DNA from: Arthrobacter sp. MYb23
GTDB lineage: Bacteria > Actinomycetota > Actinomycetes > Actinomycetales > Micrococcaceae
Assembly (NCBI RefSeq): GCF_002979775.1
Contig: NZ_PCPR01000016.1
Span: 1-64,000, forward strand
Direction: 5' to 3'
Length of the DNA: 64,000 nucleotides
Shown here: positions 27,467 through 35,660 of the stretch, one piece after another
How the letters are laid out: the number at the start of each line of letters is the position of its first letter
Position numbering within the stretch: position 1 is the first letter of the stretch
Notes under the pieces: model-generated
Told to the model about the DNA's origin: nothing
Databases searched by the model: none
What the model saw: the letters and a program-made list of their open reading frames with translations, nothing else
Made by a program: the position numbers and the translations under genes

Positions 27467-28606
27467 ATGGCTTACCTTCAGCACCCGGTCAGCGAAGACC
27501 GGCCCATTCGTCTTGGTCTGATCGGAGCGGGGTGGATTGGAAGTTTCCACGCCGAGTCCGTGGCGCAACGCATCCCCCATGCCCAGCTTGAGGCAATCGC
27601 GGACCCGGCCCTTCCCGCCGTCGAGGCACTGGCAGGCCGCCTGGGTGTCGGAAATATCAGCACTGACCCGGAAGATGTACTGAACGATCCAGACGTGGAC
27701 GCAGTTCTGATCTCCGCGCCGGCGCGCTTTCATTCCGGGCTGATCGCGGCGGCAGCGCGGGCCGGTAAGCATGCCTTCTGCGAAAAGCCGGGTGGCCGTA
27801 CCGTGGAAGAGCTTGATGAGGCACTGGAAGCAGCAGAAGCTGCGGGTGTGCTGGTCCAATTCGGTTTCAACCGCCGCCACGCGGCAGACTTTGCTGCCGC
27901 CCGCCGGCTCATCGATGACGGCGCTGTGGGAACCCCGCAGTTGCTTCGGTCCTTGACCCGCGATCCGGGCGGCCGGGACGGGATTGCCAACCCGGAGCGC
28001 ATCCCACCGGGCACCATCTTCCTGGAGACCCTCATCCACGACTTCGACACCTTGAACTGGCTGAACCCCGGCGCTCTCCCTGTTCGGGTCCATGCTGTGG
28101 CTGACGCGCTGGTAGCTCCTGAAGCGAAAGAGGGCGGGCTGTTGGATACCGCTGTGGTCACTGTCACCTACAGCAACGGAGCCATTGCCGTGGCCGAGGC
28201 CAACTTCAACGCACTCTACGGCTATGACGTGCGGGGAGAAGTCTTTGGCTCTGCGGGAATGGTGACAGCCGGAGGTCCGCAGGCCAGCACAGCCACGAGC
28301 TACACCGCCGCCGGTATCAATGCGGCCACCGTCCGCCTGAATGTGGACCTCTTTCACGATGCGTATACGGCTGAAGTCGCCCACTTTGTGGACTCGGTGA
28401 AGGCTGCCCATGACGGTATCCAAGCCCCCGCCGCGCAAGCGGCCGGTGGAACCGACGCGCGGAACGCCCTGGCTGTTGCCCTCGCCGCCTCCCGTTCGGC
28501 TCAAACCGGGCTGCCGGTGGATGTGGCAGACATTGCCGTTCTCCGTCCCGCGGAACCAGCACTGCATGGCGTCGGGGACAACGCGGTTGTGGGTAACAAA
28601 GCATGA
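27467..28606 (+). CDS. Gfo/Idh/MocA family oxidoreductase, inositol 2-dehydrogenase-like
   Basis: 379 residues from the ATG at 27467, which has AGGAGA at 27457-27462; the open frame reaches 27422 but without a ribosome site. The Rossmann motif is RLGLIGAGWIGSFHAESVA; CEKPGGRTVEELDEAL and the C-terminal dimerisation domain follow. The family oxidises hydroxyls of inositols or sugars with NAD(P). It overlaps the following hydroxypyruvate-isomerase-like gene by 4 bases (ATGA), so the two form one operon under the divergent LacI. Confidence 0.88.
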   Translation: MAYLQHPVSEDRPIRLGLIGAGWIGSFHAESVAQRIPHAQLEAIADPALPAVEALAGRLGVGNISTDPEDVLNDPDVDAVLISAPARFHSGLIAAAARAGKHAFCEKPGGRTVEELDEALEAAEAAGVLVQFGFNRRHAADFAAARRLIDDGAVGTPQLLRSLTRDPGGRDGIANPERIPPGTIFLETLIHDFDTLNWLNPGALPVRVHAVADALVAPEAKEGGLLDTAVVTVTYSNGAIAVAEANFNALYGYDVRGEVFGSAGMVTAGGPQASTATSYTAAGINAATVRLNVDLFHDAYTAEVAHFVDSVKAAHDGIQAPAAQAAGGTDARNALAVALAASRSAQTGLPVDVADIAVLRPAEPALHGVGDNAVVGNKA

Positions 28607-29394
28607 GCTTCCGACTGGCGGCCTGCGCTGAAATGCTCTACGGCGAATTACCTCTGACGGAGCGTGTGGCGAGGATCCATGAGCAAGGCTTTGAGGTGGA
28701 GTTGTGGGACACCCGCGGCCGTGACATCGCGGGCCTGGCAGCAACAGGCGCCCGGTTCTCGTCCATGAGCGGCTATTTTGGCGGAAGCCTCTCTGATCCG
28801 GGCAGTGCAGATGAGGTGGTGGCCTCTGCGGAGAAACTGATTCCCGTCGCTCTTGAACTTGGCATCGAGCGAATGGTGGTCCACCCTGCAGAACTCGGGG
28901 AAGGCGGCCGGGCCGTACGCCCTGTTCACCGCTCTACCGGCGAGATGTGGCTGACAGCTCGGAGCACGCTTGAACGACTGGCAGCACTGGGCGAGAAGCA
29001 TGGAGTGGTGTTTGCGCTGGAGAACCTGAACACTGTCCTGGATCACCCCGGAATTCCCTTGGCGCGCGCCAAGGACGCCCTGGCGCTGGTCTCGGCGGTT
29101 GACCACCCCAACGTCCGGATGATGCTGGACCTGTATCACGCGCAAATCGGGGAGGGGAACCTGATCGAACTCGTCCGGGCAGCATTGCCCTGGGTGGGAG
29201 AGCTACAGGTGGCCGACGTCCCCGGCCGCAACGAGCCCGGCACTGGGGAAATCAACTACCGCGTCATCGCAAGTGCTCTTCGGGAGGCCGGATACGAGGG
29301 GCTGGTCGGTCTCGAGGCGAACGCCGCAGGAGGACCCGGCCTGGAAGCAGGGGATGCCGCACTGGCGGCTTTCCGGGAGGCTTTTGAACGCTAG
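28603..29394 (+). CDS. hyi: Hydroxypyruvate isomerase-like TIM-barrel protein
   Basis: 263 residues of the xylose-isomerase-like barrel. Visible marks are RLAACAEMLYGELPLTERVARIHEQGFEVELWD, ALENLNTVLDHPG with a metal-binding Glu, MMLDLYHAQIGEGNL and VQVADVPGRNEPGTGEINY-type sequence (here ELQVADVPGRNEPGTGEINY). Hydroxypyruvate isomerase, or a related 3-keto-sugar or inositol epimerase, fits; the exact substrate is uncertain. It is coupled to the upstream dehydrogenase. Confidence 0.8.
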   Translation: MSFRLAACAEMLYGELPLTERVARIHEQGFEVELWDTRGRDIAGLAATGARFSSMSGYFGGSLSDPGSADEVVASAEKLIPVALELGIERMVVHPAELGEGGRAVRPVHRSTGEMWLTARSTLERLAALGEKHGVVFALENLNTVLDHPGIPLARAKDALALVSAVDHPNVRMMLDLYHAQIGEGNLIELVRAALPWVGELQVADVPGRNEPGTGEINYRVIASALREAGYEGLVGLEANAAGGPGLEAGDAALAAFREAFER

Positions 29395-29448
29395 CCAGGA
29401 GCGGTGGGCGCGCTGGTCCGGGGTGGTGCCGTGAGGTTTGGCGTTGGC

Positions 29449-29507
29449 TGCCCTCGGGTGCGGGTGCGGGTGCGGGTGCGGGTGCGGGTGCGCTGCGTCC
29501 GAGGGCA
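29449..29507. repeat. Hairpin enclosing six GGGTGC tandem repeats
   Basis: GGGTGC is repeated six times at 29456-29491. The flanks TGCCCTCGG (29449-29457) and CCGAGGGCA (29499-29507) are perfectly complementary. It lies between the hyi-like gene and the next LacI gene and may be a transcription terminator, though no T run follows. Confidence 0.85.
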
Positions 29508-29530
29508 AAGACTCGCGTAGCATCAAGGAA

Positions 29531-29556
29531 AACCGGTCAATAGCAGAACCGGTCAA
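29531..29556. promoter_or_regulatory. Direct repeats, candidate operator of the second LacI gene
   Basis: AACCGGTCAA occurs at 29531-29540 and 29547-29556. Each has the palindromic core ACCGGT typical of LacI half-symmetric sites. They end about 20 bases before the TTG start, so autoregulation is likely. Confidence 0.6.
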
Positions 29557-29576
29557 CACTGCAGCTAGGGGGCGTC

Positions 29577-30578
29577 TTGCGCGCAACGGTCAAGGACGTA
29601 GCGCGCCGTGCCGGGGTCTCGCCCAAAACGGTTTCCAATGTGATGAACGGGATCGTGCCGGTCAGTGGCCCCACCCGGCTCAGGGTTGAGCAGGCCATGG
29701 CGGAGCTGGATTACGTCCCCAACCTTTCGGCACGCGGACTGCGGAATGGGCGCTCAGGGGTTATAGCCCTCGCATTGCCGGATCTTGCCACTCCTTACTC
29801 GGCGGAGGTGGCCCACCACATTGTGGAAGTAGCCCACGATCAGGGCTGGATTGTCCAGATCGAGGAAACTGGCTCGGATCCGCAGCGTGAGCAGGAGCTC
29901 ATGACCCGGGCGCGCTCCAACCTTATAGACGGCCTGATCCTCAACCCTGTGGTGCTGGACGAGAGTGCGGTCAAGGTGGGAGTAACCCTGCCTCCGGTGG
30001 TTCTCCTGGGGGAAGTGACCCAGCAACTGGCGGACCGCGTTTTTGTGGACAGCTTCTCGGCGGCCCGGGACATGACGCTCGCTCTCGCCAAAACCGGACG
30101 CAAGCGGATCGCCGTCTTGGGAACCACCCAAGGGCGGGGATCTGCGGCGGCCATCCAGCGCACGCAAGGGTATCAAGCAGCCTTGGACAGCCTGGGTATC
30201 CCCAGGGACGAGTCGCTGCTGATCCCCTGCGAAAAGTGGACCCCGGAAACGGCGGCGAAAGCCCTGAGTACCTATCTGGAGGCGAATCCGGTTCCCGAAG
30301 CGTTGTTCTGTTTCACGGATTCCATGGCAATTGGAGCCCTGAGCGTGCTCTGGAAGCGGGGCTTGCGGGTTCCGGAGGACATTGCCGTAGCGGGCTTTGA
30401 TGACATTGCCGATGGCCGCTATGCGGTTCCTTCGTTGACCACGGTTTCTTTTGACAAGCGGATGATCGCAAGCGAAGCCCTGCGCCTCCTCACGGAGCGA
30501 ATGGGGGACCGGGCGCGTGGCCAGCGGGTTGTCAGTGTGGGGTACAGCATTGTGGAGCGGGACAGCAGCAAGGCCTAA
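29577..30578 (+). CDS. LacI family transcriptional regulator (arabinoside operon)
   Basis: 333 residues: helix-turn-helix RATVKDVARRAGVSPKTVSNVMNGIVPVSGPTRLRVEQAM, then the effector-binding core (FVDSFSAARDMTLALAKTGRKRIAVLG, IAVAGFDDIADGRYAVPSLTTV). The start is TTG at 29577, with the GGGGG stretch upstream; translation at once gives the canonical LacI N terminus. It lies upstream of and parallel to the ABC/arabinofuranosidase operon, which it probably controls, although the palindrome before that operon differs from the repeats before this gene. Confidence 0.9.
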   Translation: MRATVKDVARRAGVSPKTVSNVMNGIVPVSGPTRLRVEQAMAELDYVPNLSARGLRNGRSGVIALALPDLATPYSAEVAHHIVEVAHDQGWIVQIEETGSDPQREQELMTRARSNLIDGLILNPVVLDESAVKVGVTLPPVVLLGEVTQQLADRVFVDSFSAARDMTLALAKTGRKRIAVLGTTQGRGSAAAIQRTQGYQAALDSLGIPRDESLLIPCEKWTPETAAKALSTYLEANPVPEALFCFTDSMAIGALSVLWKRGLRVPEDIAVAGFDDIADGRYAVPSLTTVSFDKRMIASEALRLLTERMGDRARGQRVVSVGYSIVERDSSKA

Positions 30579-30632
30579 AACGAGAGCCCGCCACTAAATT
30601 GTGTGCGCTAACAATTTTCTCTTGCCCTAGCT

Positions 30633-30648
30633 ATTACATCGATGTAAT
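30633..30648. promoter_or_regulatory. Perfect 16-base LacI-type operator
   Basis: ATTACATCGATGTAAT is a perfect palindrome with a central CG, 116 bases before the binding-protein start. Its sequence is unlike the AACCGGT repeats upstream of the adjacent LacI gene, so the regulator bound here is not settled. Confidence 0.75.
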
Positions 30649-30763
30649 GTGAGATCTGCGTCACCCCCGGGCCAACCTTCACCCGAGAGCGGGGACGCGC
30701 CGGAGCCGGATTTTGAGCAACACAGCAGTGACCTTTCAGCGGACCCATCCAAAGGAGTGACGG

Positions 30764-32098
30764 GTGAAGCAGTTTGAATCTTTGACCGGGAAACAGTTGT
30801 CCCGGAGACAATTAATGACAGGATCAGCCCTCCTTGGTGGAGGACTCCTGGCCGCAGGCCTCACAGGCTGCGGAGGCGCGGCTCAGGCCGCAGCGGTCCA
30901 GGACATCGGGTTCTGGCACCTCCTGTCCGGCGGCGATGGTATCAAGATGCAGGCCATGATCAACGCAGCCAACCAGGCCAACCCGGGATTCAAGGTGCAC
31001 CCCACAGTGCTTGCCTGGGGCCCGCCGTATTACACCAAGCTGGCCATGGCATCGGCGGGAGGCCGTCCGCCCGAGGTGGCCATCATGCACGCCAGCCGGG
31101 TCCCCGGGTACGCACCAGGTGGACTCATTGAGCCGTGGGATTTGGACCTGCTCGCGGAGAATGGCGTTTCGGCTTCCGATTTCGCCCCCAGGATCTGGGA
31201 GAAGAGCCAGCACAACGGCAAGGTCTTTTCCATCGCACTGGACTCGCACCCATTCGTCATGTTCTACAACACGGACATCGCAGGAAAGGCGGGCTTACTT
31301 GCGGGCAACGGTCAGCTGCAGGAAGTCAGCTCGCCGGACGAGTTCAAAGCCATGGCCCTGGAAATGCAGAAGGTCACCAAGGCCCACGGACTCTCCTTCG
31401 GGTACCTCGGCAGCGGTTCGCAGATGTGGCGCCTGTTCTACACCCTTTACAAGCAGCACGGCGTTGATATGGAACTGACGCCGGGACAGCCCATGAAGGT
31501 GGACCGGGAGGCGGCCATAGAGTCGCTGGAGTTCATGGCCTCACTCTTTGATGACACCATCGCGGCCCAGGCAGGGGATATCAGTACGGGCATCGCGGAG
31601 TTTGCCCGCGGCGGATCGGGCATGCTGTTCAGCGGCGTGTGGGAACTGCCCACCATGAAGAAGGCCGGAATACCCGTTGACGCGGCCACCATTCCCACGC
31701 TGTACGGGACACCTGCCTCCTATGCGGACTCGCACTCCTTTGTCCTCCCGCGTCAATTGAAGCTGAACGAGGACAAGCGCAGGGACGTCTACAAGTTCGT
31801 CACCGACGTCCTCAAAGGATCACTGTCCTGGGCCGAGGCTGGGCACATCCCCGGCTACCAGCCCGTGGTCCAGTCACAGGCCTACCGCGAGCTCACGCCC
31901 CAGATTCACTACGCCAACGCGGCCGACATCATCGCCTACGATCCCGAATCCTGGTTCAGCGGTTCGGGCTCGGACTGGCAAACCTACTTCGCGGAGAACG
32001 TTCAGAACGTCCTGCTGGGAAGGGACAAGGCAGCTGCAGGATGGGATGCCTTCGAACAACGCACCAATACCCTCCTCTCCCGTCCCAACCCGGTCTAA
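30764..32098 (+). CDS. ABC sugar-binding lipoprotein (arabinosides or arabino-oligosaccharides)
   Basis: 444 residues. The N terminus has a twin-arginine-like SRRQLMTGSALLGGG, a hydrophobic stretch and lipobox LTGC with C36 as the lipid-anchored residue. The rest is an extracellular solute-binding family 1 protein (VAIMHASRVPGYAPGGLIEP, FARGGSGMLFSGVWELP). It leads an operon with two permeases and a GH51 enzyme, which implies arabinose-containing ligands. No ATPase gene is included, so a shared MsiK-type ATPase is assumed. Confidence 0.9.
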   Translation: MKQFESLTGKQLSRRQLMTGSALLGGGLLAAGLTGCGGAAQAAAVQDIGFWHLLSGGDGIKMQAMINAANQANPGFKVHPTVLAWGPPYYTKLAMASAGGRPPEVAIMHASRVPGYAPGGLIEPWDLDLLAENGVSASDFAPRIWEKSQHNGKVFSIALDSHPFVMFYNTDIAGKAGLLAGNGQLQEVSSPDEFKAMALEMQKVTKAHGLSFGYLGSGSQMWRLFYTLYKQHGVDMELTPGQPMKVDREAAIESLEFMASLFDDTIAAQAGDISTGIAEFARGGSGMLFSGVWELPTMKKAGIPVDAATIPTLYGTPASYADSHSFVLPRQLKLNEDKRRDVYKFVTDVLKGSLSWAEAGHIPGYQPVVQSQAYRELTPQIHYANAADIIAYDPESWFSGSGSDWQTYFAENVQNVLLGRDKAAAGWDAFEQRTNTLLSRPNPV

Positions 32099-32134
32099 CC
32101 GGCCCTAGCACCGAGCGACCAAAGGAGTTCTTGA

Positions 32135-33055
32135 ATGAGTACCTCTACGCTGTCCCGGCCGAGGCCGGAGAATCTGCGCACATCCGGGAGCCGCACCCGA
32201 AGCAACCTGAGCGGCTGGGGATTTGCCGCCCCGTTCCTTGTTTTCTTCCTTGTTTTCCTCGTCTGGCCCATCCTTTACGGCTTCTACATGAGCCTCACGG
32301 GCAAGTCCCTCACCGGCGCAAACGACAGCCTGATCGGCTTCGCGAACTACGCCGAAGCCCTGGCCGACGCCGATATGTGGCGTTCCCTGGGTAACACCCT
32401 CTACTTCACGGTGATCAGCACTGTCCCGCTGGTCCTTGTCGCTTTGGTCATGGCCGCGCTGCTAAATATCGGGCTGCCGGCCCAGTGGCTGTGGCGCCTG
32501 TCCTACTTTGCGCCGTACCTGCTGGCCTCCACAGTGGTTTCACTGTTCTTCACCTGGATGTACAACCCCCAGCTTGGCCTGATCAATGAGTTCCTGACAG
32601 GAATCGGCCTCCCCAGGGTTGCCTGGCTCAATGATCCCAACGTGGCCATGTGGGCGATTGTCATCGCCACGCTCTGGTGGACCGTGGGCTTCAACTTCCT
32701 GCTCTACCTTGCCGCAATGCAGAACATTCCGGCCCAGCACTACGAGGCGGCATCGCTGGACGGTGCTGGCGCCTGGCGGCAGTTCTTCTCCATTACCCTG
32801 CCGCAGCTCACTCCCACCACCGTCATGATCGTGCTGCTGCAGATCCTGGCGTCATTGAAGATCTTCGATCAGGTGTACCAGATGACCGCAGGTGGCCCCG
32901 GGGGATCCACCCGGCCAGTGGTCCAGTACATCTTCGAAACCGGGTTCACCGGATACCGGCTGGGTTACTCGGCAGCCATCTCCTACATCTTCTTCGGACT
33001 GATCGTGGTCATCTCGGTCATGCAGTTCGTCATCACCCGCCGCAGGAGTGCATAA
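32135..33055 (+). CDS. ABC sugar permease, MalF type
   Basis: 306 residues with six transmembrane helices. The cytoplasmic EAA loop reads YEAASLDGAGAWRQFF. AAAGGAG precedes the ATG at 32135. It follows the binding-protein gene by 36 bases and ends 2 bases before the second permease. Probably partners that permease in one channel. Confidence 0.92.
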   Translation: MSTSTLSRPRPENLRTSGSRTRSNLSGWGFAAPFLVFFLVFLVWPILYGFYMSLTGKSLTGANDSLIGFANYAEALADADMWRSLGNTLYFTVISTVPLVLVALVMAALLNIGLPAQWLWRLSYFAPYLLASTVVSLFFTWMYNPQLGLINEFLTGIGLPRVAWLNDPNVAMWAIVIATLWWTVGFNFLLYLAAMQNIPAQHYEAASLDGAGAWRQFFSITLPQLTPTTVMIVLLQILASLKIFDQVYQMTAGGPGGSTRPVVQYIFETGFTGYRLGYSAAISYIFFGLIVVISVMQFVITRRRSA

Positions 33056-33057
33056 CC

Positions 33058-33960
33058 ATGGCAACCCCTACCCTCACACGTCCCGCACCACGCGCCACCA
33101 CTGCCAACGGCCTCAAAATCCGCCAGCCACGCAAGAAGCTGACGGTCGGCAGGATCGCGGCCATCGCCGTCGCGGCCTTCATTGCCGTGCTCTGGTTGAT
33201 CCCGTTCGCGTGGGCCACGGCCACCGCCTTCAAGACCGAGACAGATGCCGCAGCTCCGGACGTCACCTGGCTGCCGCCGTCGGGCTTCACCCCTGAAGCG
33301 TTCGTCAAGGTGTTCCAAGACGGCAACATCCCGCTCTGGACGTGGAACTCGCTCTACACCTCGGCAGCTATCACGGCGATCACGCTGGTGATATCGGCAC
33401 TGGTGGCGTACGCGCTCTCCAGGATCGACTTCAAGGGCAAGAAGGTGCTGATGACGGTGATCATCGCGTCCATCATCATCCCGCCGCCCGTGCTGATCAT
33501 CCCGCTGTTCTACCAAATGCTGGCGCTGAACCTGATCGATACCTCGTGGGCCATCATCCTCCCGCAGGTCATCCACCCGGCCATGGTCTTCGTGCTGAAG
33601 AAGTTCTTCGACCAGATCCCGCGTGAACTCGAGGAAGCCGCCGTGATGGATGGTGCCAGCCGCTTGCGGATCTTCACCCAAATCATCCTGCCGTTGTCCC
33701 GGCCCATCCTGGCCGCCGTCGCGATCTTCGTGTTCATCGGTGCGTGGAACAACTTCCTGTGGCCATTCATCGCCACCAACGATGGCAACCTGCTGACACT
33801 CCCGGTCGGATTGCAGACCATCAAGAGCGCCTACGGCATCCAGTACGCGCAGAACATGGCCTCCGCTCTGCTCGCGGCGCTGCCGCTGATTGTCGTCTTC
33901 CTGTTCTTCCAACGCCAAATTATTAAGGGCGTTGCGACGACGGGACTCGCCGGAACCTGA
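33058..33960 (+). CDS. ABC sugar permease, MalG type
   Basis: 300 residues, six helices, EAA loop LEEAAVMDGASRLRIF. The same frame is open far upstream (to 32650), but those codons overlap the previous permease and are non-homologous; the ATG at 33058, immediately after the first permease, gives the normal length and N terminus. The C terminus RQIIKGVATTGLAGT is typical of the family. Confidence 0.92.
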   Translation: MATPTLTRPAPRATTANGLKIRQPRKKLTVGRIAAIAVAAFIAVLWLIPFAWATATAFKTETDAAAPDVTWLPPSGFTPEAFVKVFQDGNIPLWTWNSLYTSAAITAITLVISALVAYALSRIDFKGKKVLMTVIIASIIIPPPVLIIPLFYQMLALNLIDTSWAIILPQVIHPAMVFVLKKFFDQIPRELEEAAVMDGASRLRIFTQIILPLSRPILAAVAIFVFIGAWNNFLWPFIATNDGNLLTLPVGLQTIKSAYGIQYAQNMASALLAALPLIVVFLFFQRQIIKGVATTGLAGT

Positions 33961-33979
33961 CCGGTACCAGTTCTCAACA

Positions 33980-34011
33980 AAAGTCTCAGAACACAAAAGT
34001 TTCAGAACACA
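33980..34011 (+). repeat. Tandem 16-base repeat before the arabinofuranosidase gene
   Basis: AAAGTCTCAGAACACA at 33980-33995 and AAAGTTTCAGAACACA at 33996-34011 differ at one base and end just before the ribosome site AAGGAG. They lie between the permease and abfA in the transcript; they could be a duplicated regulatory or spacer element. Confidence 0.8.
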
Positions 34012-34024
34012 ACCAAGGAGATAC

Positions 34025-35563
34025 ATGTCCCGCGCACGCATCACCCTCGACCGCGACTTCACCATCGGCGAGGTGCCCCGACGACTTTTCGGCTCCTTCG
34101 TGGAGCACATGGGCCGCTGTGTCTACACCGGAATCTATGAGCCCGGGCACCCGGAGGCCGACCAGAACGGCTTCCGCCAGGACGTCATGAAGCTCGTGAA
34201 GGAACTCGGCGCCACCGTCATCCGGTACCCTGGCGGCAACTTCGTCTCCGGCTACAACTGGGAAGACGGGATTGGCCCCGTCAGCGAGCGGCCCCGCCGC
34301 CTGGACGGCGCCTGGCACACCGTGGAGACCAACGCCTTTGGCCTGCACGAGTTTGTGGACTGGTCCAAGCAGGCCGGCACGGAAATCATGGAGGCCATCA
34401 ACCTGGGCACCAGGGGAGTGGACGCGGCGCGCGAGATCGTGGAATACGCCAACCACCCCGGCGGAACCTACCTGTCAGACCTCCGCGCCAAGAACGGCCA
34501 CAAGGAGCCGTTCGACATCAAGCTCTGGTGCCTGGGCAACGAGCTGGACGGGCCGTGGCAGATCGGGCACAAGACCGCCGACGAGTACGGACGCTTGGCC
34601 CAGGAAGCCGCCAAAGCCATGCGGTTCGTTGACCCCACGCTTGAGTTGGTGGCCTGCGGCAGCTCCAGCTCTTCGATGCCTACGTTCGGCGCCTGGGAAC
34701 AGACGGTCCTCACCCACACCTATGACGAAGTGGACTACGTGTCCCTCCACGCCTACTACCAGGAGCACGACGGCGACGTCGGCAGCTTCCTGGCCTCCGC
34801 CGTCGACACCGATTACTTCATCGAGTCAGTGATCGCCACCGCGGATGCCGTGCGTGCCAAGGGCAAGCACAAGAAGTACATCAACCTGTCCTTCGACGAG
34901 TGGAATGTTTGGTACCAGCGAGGCCTGGATACTGAGGATCAGCCGCACAACGTGGCCAAGGCTGGTTGGCGGGAGCACCCCCGCGTCATCGAGGACAAGT
35001 ACAACGTGACCGATGCCGTGGTGGTAGGGACGCTGCTCAACTCGCTGCTCCGCCACGGTGACCGGGTGAAGATCGCCAACCAGGCCCAGCTGGTCAACGT
35101 CATTGCGCCGATCCTTTCGGAGGAGAACGGCCCGGCCTGGAAGCAGACCATTTTCCACCCGTTCGCACGCATGGCTGAGCTCGCCAAAGGCCAGATCCTG
35201 CGACTCTCGGTGGACTCGGACAAGTACACGAATACGCGGTTTGGGGACACCGATCTGGTGGATGTCAGCGCTACTTGGAACGAGGAAACAGGCCGGGTGG
35301 CATTGTTCTTCGCGAACCGCGGGCTGGAAGAAGCTGCCGACGTCGAGGTTGCCCTGCGCGGTTTCGACGCCCGCCAGGTGCTCCGCGCCGAGGTTCTTGA
35401 AATCCCCGAGGGTGGCGACCGTTTGACCATCAACACCCAGGATCAGCCGGGCCGCGTTGGCCTGACGGCTCTGGAAGGTGTGAAGGCGACTGGCTCCGAA
35501 CTCCGCCTGACGCTGCCCGCCCTGTCTTGGGCCGTCGTCGAGCTTGACGTGGTGAAAGCCTAG
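34025..35563 (+). CDS. abfA: GH51 alpha-L-arabinofuranosidase
   Basis: 512 residues, the usual intracellular GH51 length. The N terminus RRLFGSFVEHMGRCVYTGIY is diagnostic. The acid/base is E173 in CLGNELDGP and the nucleophile E292 in FDEWNVW. A C-terminal beta-sandwich follows. It removes terminal arabinofuranosyl units from imported oligosaccharides; no signal peptide is present. Start at 34025 is set by AAGGAG directly upstream; an open frame extends to 33890 inside the permease gene. Last gene of the LacI-controlled operon. Confidence 0.95.
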   Translation: MSRARITLDRDFTIGEVPRRLFGSFVEHMGRCVYTGIYEPGHPEADQNGFRQDVMKLVKELGATVIRYPGGNFVSGYNWEDGIGPVSERPRRLDGAWHTVETNAFGLHEFVDWSKQAGTEIMEAINLGTRGVDAAREIVEYANHPGGTYLSDLRAKNGHKEPFDIKLWCLGNELDGPWQIGHKTADEYGRLAQEAAKAMRFVDPTLELVACGSSSSSMPTFGAWEQTVLTHTYDEVDYVSLHAYYQEHDGDVGSFLASAVDTDYFIESVIATADAVRAKGKHKKYINLSFDEWNVWYQRGLDTEDQPHNVAKAGWREHPRVIEDKYNVTDAVVVGTLLNSLLRHGDRVKIANQAQLVNVIAPILSEENGPAWKQTIFHPFARMAELAKGQILRLSVDSDKYTNTRFGDTDLVDVSATWNEETGRVALFFANRGLEEAADVEVALRGFDARQVLRAEVLEIPEGGDRLTINTQDQPGRVGLTALEGVKATGSELRLTLPALSWAVVELDVVKA

Positions 35564-35570
35564 CCGCGTA

Positions 35571-35636
35571 CCCAACTGAGTCGCAGATCAGGACGTTTTG
35601 AGCGCTGAGAACGGCCTGAACTGCGACTCAGTTGGG
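35571..35636. repeat. 66-base intergenic palindrome
   Basis: CCCAACTGAGTCGCAG (35571-35586) is the exact reverse complement of 35621-35636, and the interior is a nearly perfect inverted repeat centred on AGCGCT, with only G/A- or G/T-type mismatches. It separates the convergent abfA and DsbA-like genes. A degenerate copy lies at 37-111, which suggests a dispersed element of this genome. Confidence 0.85.
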
Positions 35637-35660
35637 TTAGGGCACGACGGCGGGGGCTAC

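Noticed and set aside
27455..28744. 429-codon open frame opposite the Gfo/Idh/MocA gene
   Set aside because: No recognisable domain; the dehydrogenase on the + strand has a Rossmann motif and a ribosome site.
29456..29491. CRISPR array
   Set aside because: The repeats are 6 bases long without spacers; it is a simple tandem repeat. No cas genes are present.
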